DNA from: NCEH01 sp043195095
Lineage (GTDB): Bacteria > Pseudomonadota > Alphaproteobacteria > Rhizobiales > Xanthobacteraceae
Assembly: GCF_043195095.1 (NCBI RefSeq)
Contig: NZ_JBAFWN010000004.1
Direction: 5' to 3' (one strand)
DNA: 64,000 bases
Below, piece after piece: positions 26,930-35,385 of this stretch (within the stretch, counting starts at the first letter, position 1; the number at the start of each line of letters is the position of its first letter). The notes under the pieces were generated by a model, which worked only from the letters and a program-made list of their open reading frames with translations, ran no database searches and was not told the origin of the DNA. Position numbers and translations under genes: made by a program.

Positions 26930-28447
26930 TCAGTCCGCGAGCCCGAGGCTCGGCGCAGCGCGGCGTTCCAGCACGCCGCGAATGGCCTCCACCAATTCCT
27001 CTTCCTTCACCGCGAACTGGGCCGGGCGGGCGGCGCGATATTCCGCATTGTCGGCGATGCCGGCGGCGATCTTCGCGCCTTCGACCAGGTCCTTCACCTG
27101 GACCTCGCCGGCGTCCTTCTCGTTCGAGCCCTGGATGATGACCGCCGGCGCATTGCGCTTGTCGGCATATTTCATCTGCGCCTTCATGCCGCCGCCGCCG
27201 AGATACATTTCCGCGCGGATGCCGTTCTTGCGCAGGTCCGAGACCATCTTCATGTAATCGGCGATGCGCTCGGGCTGCTTGTCCATGACGAGCACCACCA
27301 CGGGGCCGATTTCCGGCTCCGCATCCATCTTGCCGAGATGGGCCAGCGCATGGAGCAGGCGCGAGACGCCGATGGAGAAGCCGGTGGCCGGCACCGCCTC
27401 GCCTCGAAAGCGCGCCACGAGCCCGTCATAGCGTCCGCCGCCCGCCACCGAGCCGAACCGCACCGGGCGGCCGTCCTCGTCCTTCACCTCGAAGGTCAGC
27501 TCGGCCTCGTAGACCGGGCCGGTGTAATATTCGAGGCCGCGGACGACGGAGGGGTCGATGAGAATGCGTCCGTCGTCATAACCCGCCGCCGCCACCAGGG
27601 CGGCGATGAGCTGCAACTCCTCGACGCCGGCGCGGCCGGCGGCATTCTCCCCCACCACGTCCACGAGCCGGGCGAGGCCCTCGACACCCGTGCCGGCATT
27701 GACGAAGGCCAGCACCTTGTCGATGGCCTCGGCCGCAAGCCCTGCGCCCTTGGTGAAGTCGCCGCTCTTGGCCTCCGGGCTTTCCCAGCGGCCCGCGCCG
27801 AGCAGGTCGCGGACGCCGTCGGGGCCGATCTTGTCCAGCTTGTCGATCGCCCGTAGCACGGTGAGCCGGCGCCCGGCATTCTCCGCGCCGCCGAGGCCGA
27901 TGGCCTCCAGAACGCCGTCCAACACCTTGCGATTGTTCACCTTGATGACGTAATCGCCGCGCGCGATGCCCACCGCTTCCAGCGTGTCGGCGGCCATCAT
28001 GCAGATTTCCGCGTCCGCCGAGACCGAGGGCGCGCCCACCGTATCGGCATCGAACTGCATGAACTGGCGGAACCGCCCCGGGCCGGGCTTCTCGTTGCGG
28101 AACACGAAGCCCGCGCGATAGGAGCGGAAGGGCTTGGGCAAGGCGTCGAAATGCTCGGCCACGTGGCGCGCGAGCGGGGCGGTGAGGTCGTAGCGCAGCG
28201 AGAGCCACTGCTCGTCATCGTCCTGGAACGAGAACACGCCCTCGTTCGGCCGGTCCTGGTCGGGCAGGAACTTGCCGAGTGCGTCGGTATATTCGATGGC
28301 GGGGGTTTCCAGCGCGTCGAAGCCGTACAGCTCATAGACGGCGCGGATCTTGTCCAGCATGGCGCGGGTCGCGGTCAGCTCGGCGCCGTGGCGGTCGACG
28401 AGGCCGCGCGGCAGCCGGGCCTTCGGCTTGTTGCTCTGCGTGGACAT
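26930..28447 (-). CDS. hisS: histidyl-tRNA synthetase
   Basis: A 505-aa class II synthetase. Motif 2 is seen as FRSYRAGFVFRNEKPGPGRFRQFMQFDADTVG, interrupted here only for naming: FRNEKPGPGR and RQFMQFDADT. The histidine A motif appears as RGLEYYTGPVYEAEL. An anticodon-binding domain follows (VVVLVMDKQPERIADYMKMV). It is somewhat longer than the E. coli enzyme, as usual in Hyphomicrobiales. The last residues, SLGLAD, fall within a segment duplicated downstream. Confidence 0.96.
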   Translation of the reverse strand: MSTQSNKPKARLPRGLVDRHGAELTATRAMLDKIRAVYELYGFDALETPAIEYTDALGKFLPDQDRPNEGVFSFQDDDEQWLSLRYDLTAPLARHVAEHFDALPKPFRSYRAGFVFRNEKPGPGRFRQFMQFDADTVGAPSVSADAEICMMAADTLEAVGIARGDYVIKVNNRKVLDGVLEAIGLGGAENAGRRLTVLRAIDKLDKIGPDGVRDLLGAGRWESPEAKSGDFTKGAGLAAEAIDKVLAFVNAGTGVEGLARLVDVVGENAAGRAGVEELQLIAALVAAAGYDDGRILIDPSVVRGLEYYTGPVYEAELTFEVKDEDGRPVRFGSVAGGGRYDGLVARFRGEAVPATGFSIGVSRLLHALAHLGKMDAEPEIGPVVVLVMDKQPERIADYMKMVSDLRKNGIRAEMYLGGGGMKAQMKYADKRNAPAVIIQGSNEKDAGEVQVKDLVEGAKIAAGIADNAEYRAARPAQFAVKEEELVEAIRGVLERRAAPSLGLAD

Positions 28448-28559
28448 GGGAAATGCGCCTGTTGTTCTTGTGCGGAAAGCCGCGTCTTAGAGGAGGGCGC
28501 CGGACGCGGCAAGCCGCCTCGCCCGTGACGCAGCCCCGCGCCGGACGTATGAAGGAGCC

Positions 28560-29735
28560 ATGAGCGACCCCGCAGCCGCCGGCCCCGGCGCCCACGTTCC
28601 GAATGGCGCCGATCCGGACGGCGCCGAATTCGATCCGCCGCCCGACCGGCCGCTGAAGCGCGGCTGGACCACGGGCACCTGCGCGGCCGGCGCCGCCAAG
28701 GCGGCGTTCGCGGCGCTCGCGGGCGGGGATTTTCCCGATCCGGTGGAGGTGGAACTGCCCTCCGGCGCGCGCCCGGCCTTTGCGCTGGCGGTGCAGGCGC
28801 GCGACGGCGACAGCGCCATGGCGGGCATCGTGAAGGATGCGGGGGATGATCCCGACGTCACCCATGGCGCGCTGGTGATGGCGCGGGTGAAGCGCCTGCC
28901 GGCGGGCAGCGGGCTCGTGTTCCGCGCCGGGCCAGGGGTGGGCACCGTGACGCGGCCCGGCCTGCCGATCCCGCCCGGGGAGCCGGCCATCAATCCCACG
29001 CCCCGCGCCATGATCGCCCAAGGCATCGCGGAAGTGGCGGCGGCGCAGGGCATCGGCGCCGACGCGGAGGTGGAGATTTCCATCGAGCATGGCGCCGAGC
29101 TGGCCCTGAAGACGCTCAATCCCCGCCTCGGCATCCTCGGCGGGCTCTCGGTGCTGGGGACGACGGGCGTCGTGATTCCGTTTTCCTGCTCGGCCTGGAT
29201 CCACTCCATCCATCGCGGCATCGACGTCGCCCGCGCCATGGGGCTGGACCATGTGGCGGGGGCCACAGGGTCCGCCTCCGAGGCGGCGGTGCAGGCCGTT
29301 CATGGCCTCGACGAGGTGGCGCTGATCGACATGGGCGATTTCGTCGGCGGCATGTTGAAATATCTGCGCGCGCATCCCGTCGCCAAGGTCACGGTGGCGG
29401 GTGGCGTCGCCAAGATGACCAAGCTCGCGCAAGGGCTGCTGGACCTGCATTCCAAGCGCGGCGCGCCGGATCTGGAAGCGCTCGCGCTGCTTGCCGGGGA
29501 GGCGGGCGGCTCTGCCGGGCTGTGCGCGCGCATCCGCGCCGCCAATACGGTGGCCGAGGCCTTCCAGCATGCGAGCGCGGACGGGCTCGCGCTCGGTGAT
29601 CTGGTGGCCGCGCACGCCTGGACCACCGCGGCGGCGGCGCTGGGGCGGGCGGATGTGGCTTTGGAAATCCTGGTGTTCGACCGCGCCGGCGCCCGCATGG
29701 GCCGCGCGCCCTTCGCGCCGACGGGGAAGGGCTGA
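28560..29735 (+). CDS. cbiD: cobalt-precorrin-5B (C1)-methyltransferase CbiD
   Basis: A 391-aa protein. The CbiD signature RGWTTGTCAAGAAKAA follows a 35-residue leader, and NPRLGILGGLSVLGTTGVV and GDFVGGMLKY are typical. CbiD methylates C1 of cobalt-precorrin-5B in the anaerobic pathway, yet this cluster otherwise carries the aerobic-route genes cobG, cobN and cobW. It presumably replaces CobF here. The ATG at 28560 has GAAGGAG five bases upstream. It is divergent from hisS and separated from the rest of the cob genes by the IS110 insertion. Confidence 0.93.
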   Translation: MSDPAAAGPGAHVPNGADPDGAEFDPPPDRPLKRGWTTGTCAAGAAKAAFAALAGGDFPDPVEVELPSGARPAFALAVQARDGDSAMAGIVKDAGDDPDVTHGALVMARVKRLPAGSGLVFRAGPGVGTVTRPGLPIPPGEPAINPTPRAMIAQGIAEVAAAQGIGADAEVEISIEHGAELALKTLNPRLGILGGLSVLGTTGVVIPFSCSAWIHSIHRGIDVARAMGLDHVAGATGSASEAAVQAVHGLDEVALIDMGDFVGGMLKYLRAHPVAKVTVAGGVAKMTKLAQGLLDLHSKRGAPDLEALALLAGEAGGSAGLCARIRAANTVAEAFQHASADGLALGDLVAAHAWTTAAAALGRADVALEILVFDRAGARMGRAPFAPTGKG

Positions 29736-29859
29736 TCTGTTCCGCCCGGACAGTCCCCCGAAGGCCGGACCTGAAGCAGATGCGCGCCGTTCCATCGTCT
29801 TTCGACAGTTCCCTTTTCGTCCTGGCCGTGCGTGTCCCGGCCATCTCCCGTGATGGGCG

Positions 29860-30818
29860 TCAAGTGCCGGAATGAGCCCATGGCTGGTTGTCGCGGGCGC
29901 TGGCGTTGAGAGTGACGAGCAGTTTACGCATGACTGCGGTTAGAGCGACCTTCCCCGGTCGCTTATTGTGCGTGACGAGGCGCTGGTAGAAGTCTCGCAT
30001 GACGCCGTTCCAGCGGATGGCGGACCGAGCTGCGTTGAACAGCACGCGGCGGACGCCGGGTCGTCCGTGGCCTGTGGTGGCGCGAGCGGAGCGCTTGCCG
30101 CTTTCGCGATTTCTGGGCGCAAGGCCAACCAGGGCAGCGATCTCCTTGCCGGTCAAAATGCCCAGCTCTGGCAGTTCAGCGATCAGGGTATGAACTGTCA
30201 CCGGGCCGATGCCTTTCAGCGTGCGCAAGTTTGCCGCTCGCTGGGCCAACTCCGCATTGGCAGCGATGCGCTCGGCAATCGCCGCCTCGATGGCATCAAG
30301 GGAGGCTGCGCGTGCGCCGACGATCGCGGCTATGTCGGCGCGCACCGCTTCAGCCTGCGCAATGGCGGCGCGGCACCGCTCGGCCTGCAGCAGATCCACA
30401 AGCTGGCGGCGGCGCACGGTCATTTCGCGCAAGGCAAGGTCTCCTTCCACACAGCACCCCAGGGCGCGGCGGGAGAGTTCGCGCGCGGCGAACTCAGCCA
30501 GCAACAGGGCATCGCGGGCATCGGTCTTAGCTTTGACCCCGCAGCGGGTGCGGAAAGCCCCCACTTCATTGGGGTGGACACGCACGGACGGCAGCTTGGC
30601 TGCGACCAACTCCTGGCGCAGCCCCCGTTCGTACCCGCCGGTGGGCTCGAAGGCGACCAGGCCGATCTGAGCCGGTTCGAGGGTGTCGCTCCAAGCTGCC
30701 ACGGCCGCCGGGGTATTGGCAATGCGCAGGCCCCGTCCAACGGCTTGCCCGCATCGTGGCTCGCGATGTCGAGCCAGTCCTTGGACACGTCGATCCCGAT
30801 GGAGAGCTTGCCGTCCAT
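29860..30818 (-). pseudogene. IS110 family transposase, frameshifted
   Basis: The start MDGKLSIGIDVSKDWLDIA at 30818 carries the first acidic residue of the DEDD catalytic site. Near 30,728, after DAGKPLDG, the frame shifts. The remainder (LRIANTPAAVAAW.., FEPTGGYERGL, KAKTDARDALLLAEFA, then the IS110 C-terminal domain LKGIGPVTVHTLIAELPELG, GLAPRNRESG) is in another frame to the stop at 29860. The span is 959 bases, one short of a whole number of codons, consistent with a single-base deletion. Intact relatives are about 320 aa. The element is therefore probably inactive unless supplied in trans. Confidence 0.85.
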
Positions 30819-31007
30819 GGCACCCTCCGGCATGTTTGAGCGGTGGTCTGCACGCCGGATTGCATTCGGGCGAAAGCCCCCAACTCCCGTACGCGTGTGC
30901 GACCGAAACGCCGGCGGGTCCGAGATGACCACGGTCGACAGACCCGTCCACGCATCGGAGTGCCCGCCGGCGTCCCCATCCTAACAGGACGGGCAGACGC
31001 AACATGC
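30819..31007 (-). ncRNA. non-coding end of IS110, candidate bridge RNA
   Basis: IS110-group elements encode a guide (bridge/seeker) RNA in the non-coding end next to the recombinase gene. On the minus strand this segment contains CGCCGGCGGG and its complement CCCGCCGGCG about 40 bases apart, which would close a long hairpin with internal loops. The exact transcript and its target-guide loops are not determined. Confidence 0.45.
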
Positions 31008-31098
31008 AATCCACGCCGAGCCGAACGTGCGGGCCTTGAAGAACTGGTGTCAGCGCTGCCGCCTGGATGCACGGGACAAGCCCGTGCATGACGCGGCT
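31008..31098. repeat. right half of the REP-like repeat split by IS110
   Basis: ATCCACGCCGAGCCGAACGT..GCGGGCCTTGAAGAACTGG..GGATGCACGGGACAAGCCCGTGCATGACG parallels the intact copy at 34,460-34,555. The left half is at 29,818-29,845. Confidence 0.75.
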
Positions 31099-31136
31099 CT
31101 GGTGTCGTCGCGGCAGACCATGAAGGTCGGTCGGCT

Positions 31137-31898
31137 CTATGCCCCCATGCCCCTGAAGCGGCGCACGTAATCCACGTCGTAGAGCGCGCTCTCGCGGAAG
31201 TCGCGCGCGCCGAGCGCAGGACCCACCAGGATTAGCGCCATGCGCTCGATGGGGTCGGCGGCGATCTTTGCGGCGATGTCGGCGAGCGTGCCGCGCACCA
31301 GCTTTTCGTCCGGCCAACTCGCCTTGGCCACCACCGCCACCGGGCAATCGGCGCCGTAGAAGGCGATGAGCTCGTCCGCGACCCGCGCCAGCCCATGGAT
31401 GGCGAGATGGATCGCCAGCGTCGCCCCGGTGGCGGCGAAGGCGGCGAGCGTCTCGCCCGGCGGCATGGCCGAGGCGCGGCCGGAAATGCGGGTGATGACG
31501 AGGCTCTGGGCCACTTCCGGCACGGTCAGTTCGCGCCCGAGCGCGGCGGCCGCCGCCGCAAACGCCGGCACGCCGGGGGTGAGCGTATAGGGAATGCCGT
31601 GGCGTTCCAGGCGGCGGATCTGCTCGGCCACCGCGCTATAAACCGAGAGATCGCCCGAATGCAGCCGCGCCACATCCTGTCCCGCTTCATGGGCGCGCAC
31701 ATATTCCTGCTCGATGCGGTCGAGATCGAGCGGAGCGGTGTCGATGAGGCGGGCGCCCGGCGGGCAATAGGCGAGCAAGTCCGGTGCGACGATGGAGCCG
31801 GCATACAGGCACACCGGGCAGCGCGCCAGCAGATCGCGCCCGCGCACCGTGATGAGGTCCGCCGCGCCGGGTCCGGCGCCGATGAAATGAACGCTCAC
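31137..31898 (-). CDS. cobM: precorrin-4 C11-methyltransferase
   Basis: A 253-aa SAM-dependent corrin methyltransferase. The N-terminal VHFIGAGPGAADLITVRG and the middle DVARLHSGDLSVYSAVAEQ match CobM/CbiF. It methylates C11 of precorrin-4 to give precorrin-5. Its start overlaps the cobE stop by four bases. Confidence 0.95.
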   Translation of the reverse strand: MSVHFIGAGPGAADLITVRGRDLLARCPVCLYAGSIVAPDLLAYCPPGARLIDTAPLDLDRIEQEYVRAHEAGQDVARLHSGDLSVYSAVAEQIRRLERHGIPYTLTPGVPAFAAAAAALGRELTVPEVAQSLVITRISGRASAMPPGETLAAFAATGATLAIHLAIHGLARVADELIAFYGADCPVAVVAKASWPDEKLVRGTLADIAAKIAADPIERMALILVGPALGARDFRESALYDVDYVRRFRGMGA

Positions 31899-32281
31899 GC
31901 GGCTTCTCCGCTGCGCGCGAGGGCACAGGTGACCGGACCCAGCGCAAGGCGCGGGCCGAGCAATTGGGCGCCGAGCCCGGCGGCGGCGAGCGCCGCCGTC
32001 TCCGCCGCCGAAGGCACGCGCAGCAGGGCGACCACGCGCTCGGAATGGGTCTGCGCCCGCTCCGCCATGGCTTCCAGCTGGCCCTGGGGCACCAGCACCA
32101 AGGGCAGGCCGAGTTCGGCGGCCGCCTGGGAGATGCCGACTTCCCCGCCCTTCACGGCCGGGGTCGCCACGGCGCCGAGATCGGTGCGCCCGAGGTCCGC
32201 GCGCTCCAGCGCACCGTCGATGGCGGCGATCACTTCCTCCGCCGAGGCGCCACGGCGGCTGCCGATGCCGGCGACGATCAT
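31895..32281 (-). CDS. cobE: CobE (CbiG C-terminal domain-like) cobalamin biosynthesis protein
   Basis: A 128-aa protein, MIVAGIGSRRGASAEEVIAAI.., matching the CobE/CbiG_C family. It aligns with the C-terminal domain of the precorrin-5A hydrolase CbiG; in aerobic organisms the stand-alone CobE is of uncertain biochemical role. The motifs GVATPAVK-like (AVATPAVKGGEVGI) are visible. The ATG at 32281 overlaps the cobL stop (ATGA). Confidence 0.88.
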   Translation of the reverse strand: MIVAGIGSRRGASAEEVIAAIDGALERADLGRTDLGAVATPAVKGGEVGISQAAAELGLPLVLVPQGQLEAMAERAQTHSERVVALLRVPSAAETAALAAAGLGAQLLGPRLALGPVTCALARSGEAA

Positions 32282-33573
32282 TGCGCCTCCCTTCCTGGCT
32301 TCATCCAGCGCCATTGGGTGATGGGCATGGCCGGGCGCCAGCCCGTCATGCCCTTGATGGGCTCCGCCCGCGATAGGGCGAGGCGCAGCAGATCACCCCC
32401 GAGCCGCGCATGCAACGCAAGCAACACCGCTTCGGTTTCCAGCGTCACGCCATTGGCCACCAGCCGCCCGCCGGGCTTGAGCGCCGCTTCCGCCGCCGCG
32501 ACCACACCGTGTTCACTCGCGCCGCCGCCGAGGAAGATCGCGTCCGGCGCCGGCAGGCCACCCAGTGCGCCGGGCGCCGTGCCCTCCACGATGCGCAGAT
32601 GGGGCACGCCGAGCGCCTCGGCATTGCGGGCGATGCGCGCCGCGCGCACGGGATGGGATTCGATCGCGATGGCGGCGAGCGAGGGGTCCGCCAGCAGCCA
32701 TTCGATGGCGATGGAGCCGGAGCCGCCCCCCACATCCCACAGCACTTCCCCCTTGCGCGGCGCGAGCGCGGAGAGGGTCACGGCGCGGATCTCGCGCTTG
32801 GTGATCTGCCCGTCGTGCTCGAACAAGGCATCGTCCAGCCCGCTGGCGCGGGTGAGCACCGCGCCCGTGCCCTGAACCTCGATGGCGAGCACATTGAGCG
32901 GGTCGATACCGGGCAGGGCGAACTCATGGGCCTGCGCGGTGCGGATGCGTTCGCGCGGGCCGCCCAGCGCTTCGAGCACGGTGAGGCGCGAGGCGCCGAA
33001 GCCGAGCCCCGCCAGCAGGGCAGCGAGGTCGGGCGGGCCGCTCTCGTCTGAAGTGAGCACGAGGATGCGGCAGCCGGGATGCAGGAACGGGCGGATGCGG
33101 CCGATCTCGCGCCCATGCAGCGACACCTGCGCGACATCGGCGAGCGCCCAGCCGAGCCGCGCCGCCGCGAGGCAGAAGGCGGAGGGGGCGGGAATGACGT
33201 GCATCTCGCGGGCCGGAACAGCGCGTGCGAGGGTGGCGCCGACCCCGTGCAGGAACGGATCGCCCGAGGCGAGCACGCACACGGTCTTTCCCCGTGCGGC
33301 GAGCACCTGCGCCACGCCCTCGGCAAACGGGCTCGGCCAGGGATGCGCTTCGCCCCGTATGGCCTCGGCCGCGAGGGCCAGATGCCGCGCCCCGCCGAAC
33401 ACGATGCGCGCCTGTTCGATGCGTGCGCGGGCGGCGGGCGAAAGGCCATCCAGCCCGTCCTCGCCGATGCCGACGATGGACAGCCAGGGGGCGGGTGCGG
33501 CAGTCTCCGGCTCCGTTCCTCCGGCGCCGGTGGCCTTGCCCGATGTTTCGTCCGCGTCCTGCACTTCAGCCAT
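32278..33573 (-). CDS. cobL: precorrin-6Y C5,15-methyltransferase (decarboxylating)
   Basis: A 431-aa fusion of two methyltransferase domains. The N-terminal CbiE-like domain (WLSIVGIGEDGLDGLSP, VCVLASGDPFLHGVGATLAR) methylates C5. The C-terminal CbiT-like domain (GEVLWDVGGGSGSIAIEWLL, with the SAM loop) methylates C15 and decarboxylates the C12 acetate. The ATG at 33573 overlaps the divergent cobK ATG within CATG. A 28-residue acidic/Pro leader precedes the conserved start, and no other ATG is available before it. Confidence 0.94.
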   Translation of the reverse strand: MAEVQDADETSGKATGAGGTEPETAAPAPWLSIVGIGEDGLDGLSPAARARIEQARIVFGGARHLALAAEAIRGEAHPWPSPFAEGVAQVLAARGKTVCVLASGDPFLHGVGATLARAVPAREMHVIPAPSAFCLAAARLGWALADVAQVSLHGREIGRIRPFLHPGCRILVLTSDESGPPDLAALLAGLGFGASRLTVLEALGGPRERIRTAQAHEFALPGIDPLNVLAIEVQGTGAVLTRASGLDDALFEHDGQITKREIRAVTLSALAPRKGEVLWDVGGGSGSIAIEWLLADPSLAAIAIESHPVRAARIARNAEALGVPHLRIVEGTAPGALGGLPAPDAIFLGGGASEHGVVAAAEAALKPGGRLVANGVTLETEAVLLALHARLGGDLLRLALSRAEPIKGMTGWRPAMPITQWRWMKPGREAQ

Positions 33574-34318
33574 GAGGCGCCCCGTGCTCATTCTGGGCGG
33601 CACCCGCGATGCCCGGCAATTGGCGGCGCGACTCGCCGACCGCGACGATCTTAGCGTGTTGCTCTCCCTTGCGGGACGCACCGAAAATCCCGCGCCCCAG
33701 CCGGTGCCGATGCGCAGCGGCGGCTTCGGCGGCGCCGAGGGGCTGGCGGATTTCCTGCGCGCCCACGGGACATGCGCGGTGATCGACGCCACCCATCCCT
33801 ATGCCGCCAACATCTCGCGCAACGCCGCTCTGGCCTGCGCAGCGACCGGCGTGCCGCTGCTCGCCCTCGGCCGGCCCGCCTGGGAGGCGCGAGCGGGCGA
33901 TCGCTGGCGCGAGGTTGAGGATGTGGCGGCGGCGGTGGAGGCGCTCGGCATGGCCCCGCGCCGGGTGTTCCTGACGCTCGGCCGCAACGAGGTGCGCGCC
34001 TTCGAGGCCGCGCCCCAGCATGCCTATCTGGTGCGCAGCGTCGATCCCATCGCCCCGCCGCTGGCGGTGCCGCAGGCGGACTATATCCTCGCGCGCGGGC
34101 CGTTCAGCGAAGCCGAGGACCATGCTCTGCTCGAAGCGCGCGGCATCGAGATCGTCGTCGCCAAGAATTCCGGCGGCACCGCGACCTATGGGAAGATCGC
34201 CGCCGCCCGCGTGCTCGGCATCGAAGTGGTGATGCTGCGTCGCCCGCCGGTTCAGGACGTGCCGCGCGTGAGCGATGCCGATGCGGCGCTGGGGTGGCTG
34301 GACGCCCAGTGCGGCTAG
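33572..34318 (+). CDS. cobK: precorrin-6A reductase
   Basis: A 248-aa NADPH-dependent reductase. The start MRRPVLILGGTRDARQLAARL, with the Rossmann-like LGGT, and the middle VIDATHPYAANISRNA and LARGPFSEAEDHALLE are typical. It reduces precorrin-6A to 6B. It is the only plus-strand gene inside the minus-strand cob array, and its ATG overlaps the cobL ATG. No Shine-Dalgarno is seen immediately upstream (GCACTTCAGCC). Confidence 0.94.
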   Translation: MRRPVLILGGTRDARQLAARLADRDDLSVLLSLAGRTENPAPQPVPMRSGGFGGAEGLADFLRAHGTCAVIDATHPYAANISRNAALACAATGVPLLALGRPAWEARAGDRWREVEDVAAAVEALGMAPRRVFLTLGRNEVRAFEAAPQHAYLVRSVDPIAPPLAVPQADYILARGPFSEAEDHALLEARGIEIVVAKNSGGTATYGKIAAARVLGIEVVMLRRPPVQDVPRVSDADAALGWLDAQCG

Positions 34319-34623
34319 AGCGGTTTCGCCCTTCATGGAAGCGGGATAGCGTTTGAGGGCAGATCGCGATTCAGGGGCAGTCGGTGGCCTTGAAGTGACT
34401 GAAGGCAGGTCCACCCCCCGTTCCGTCGTCTCGCGGTCGTCATGGCCGGGCGTGTCCCGGCCATCCACGCCGGGCCGACCGCGCGGGCCTTGAAAAGCTG
34501 GCGCCAGCGGGTCCGCGTGGATGCACGGGCCGAGCCCGTGCATGACGATGTCTCCGGCGGGCCCGGCCACCTGCAACGGCCCCGGGCCATGAATAGCGAT
34601 CCGCTCCAGGCTGCCGCCCGTCT
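34319..34623. other. intergenic region between cobK and cobJ, REP-like repeat, no gene
   Basis: This 305-bp gap between convergent genes is mainly one REP-like repeat (34,438-34,560). No coding frame is supported. Confidence 0.7.
34438..34560. repeat. intact REP-like repeat
   Basis: It begins CGTCATGGCCGGGCGTGTCCC, contains the hairpin ATGGCCGGGCGTGTCCCGGCCAT, and ends with GGATGCACGGGCCGAGCCCGTGCATGACG as a second hairpin. It is the same arrangement as the repeat split by IS110 and gives the pre-insertion sequence. Confidence 0.85.
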
Positions 34624-35385
34624 TCATCCCCCGGCCCGCGCGGAGCGGGGGGAATAGACCAGCGGGGACAATCCCGGCCGCTCGACGATCCGCGTCTCCG
34701 CGCTGCCGATGAGGACGCAGGTCGCCATATCCGCCTGTTCGCCCTTCGCCTCGGCGAGGGTGGAGAGGACGATGCGCTCGTCCGGCCGGCCCGCCGCGCG
34801 GCCGAAGATCACCGGCACGGACGGCGCCAGAACGCCGCGCAGCAGGTCGAAGGCGACATCCAATTGCCAGGGCCGCGCGCGGCTGATGGGATTATAGAGC
34901 GCGATCACGAAACCGGCCTCGGCCGCCGCCTTCAGGCGGGCTTCAACCAGCGGCCAGGGCTTGAGATTGTCGGACAAGGAAATGGCGCAGAAATCGTGCC
35001 CCAGCGGCGCGCCGATGCGGGCCGCGACCGCCAGCATGGCGGTGAGGCCGGGCACCATCTCCACTTCGACCGTGCGCCATTGAGGCGGGCCGTGCTCGAT
35101 GGCTTCGCACACCGCCGCCGCCATGGCGAACACGCCGGGATCGCCGCCCGAGACCATGACCACCCGCGCCCCCGCCGCCGCCCGCTCCAGCGCCGCGCCG
35201 GCGCGGCTCAGCTCCTCGCGATTGTCGGTGGCGTGGCGCACTTGGCCGGGCTTCTCCGGCACGCGGGCGAGATACGGGCCATAGCCGAAGAGCTCCTGCG
35301 CGGCGTCGAGCGCGGCGCGGGCCTGGGGTGTCACCTGCTCCGGCGATCCCGGGCCGAGGCCGACGACGCAAAGATGCCCGCTCAC
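34624..35385 (-). CDS. cobJ: precorrin-3B C17-methyltransferase
   Basis: A 253-aa SAM-dependent methyltransferase starting MSGHLCVVGLGPGSPEQVTPQA, with ARVVMVSGGDPGVFAMAAAV and FVIALYNPISRARPWQL, typical of CobJ/CbiH. It methylates C17 with ring contraction to precorrin-4. Its start overlaps the cobI stop by four bases. Confidence 0.95.
   Translation of the reverse strand: MSGHLCVVGLGPGSPEQVTPQARAALDAAQELFGYGPYLARVPEKPGQVRHATDNREELSRAGAALERAAAGARVVMVSGGDPGVFAMAAAVCEAIEHGPPQWRTVEVEMVPGLTAMLAVAARIGAPLGHDFCAISLSDNLKPWPLVEARLKAAAEAGFVIALYNPISRARPWQLDVAFDLLRGVLAPSVPVIFGRAAGRPDERIVLSTLAEAKGEQADMATCVLIGSAETRIVERPGLSPLVYSPRSARAGG

Larger units (their letters stand above)
29846..31010 (-). mobile_element. 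IS110-family insertion sequence inserted in a REP-like repeat
   Basis: The limits come from comparison with the intact repeat at 34,438-34,560. The left flank (CGTGTCCCGGCCATC, ending 29,845) and the right flank (ATCCACGCCG, from about 31,008) join to recreate that repeat, with ATC shared at both junctions. The element is about 1165 bp. It has one transposase frame (frameshifted) and about 190 bases of non-coding DNA upstream of it, as in the IS110 subgroup. No terminal inverted repeats are obvious, which is normal for the family. Confidence 0.75.

Noticed and set aside
30720..30740. Programmed frameshift in the IS110 transposase
   Set aside because: IS110 transposases are normally read in one frame, and no slippery heptamer is evident at the site. 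A mutation is simpler.
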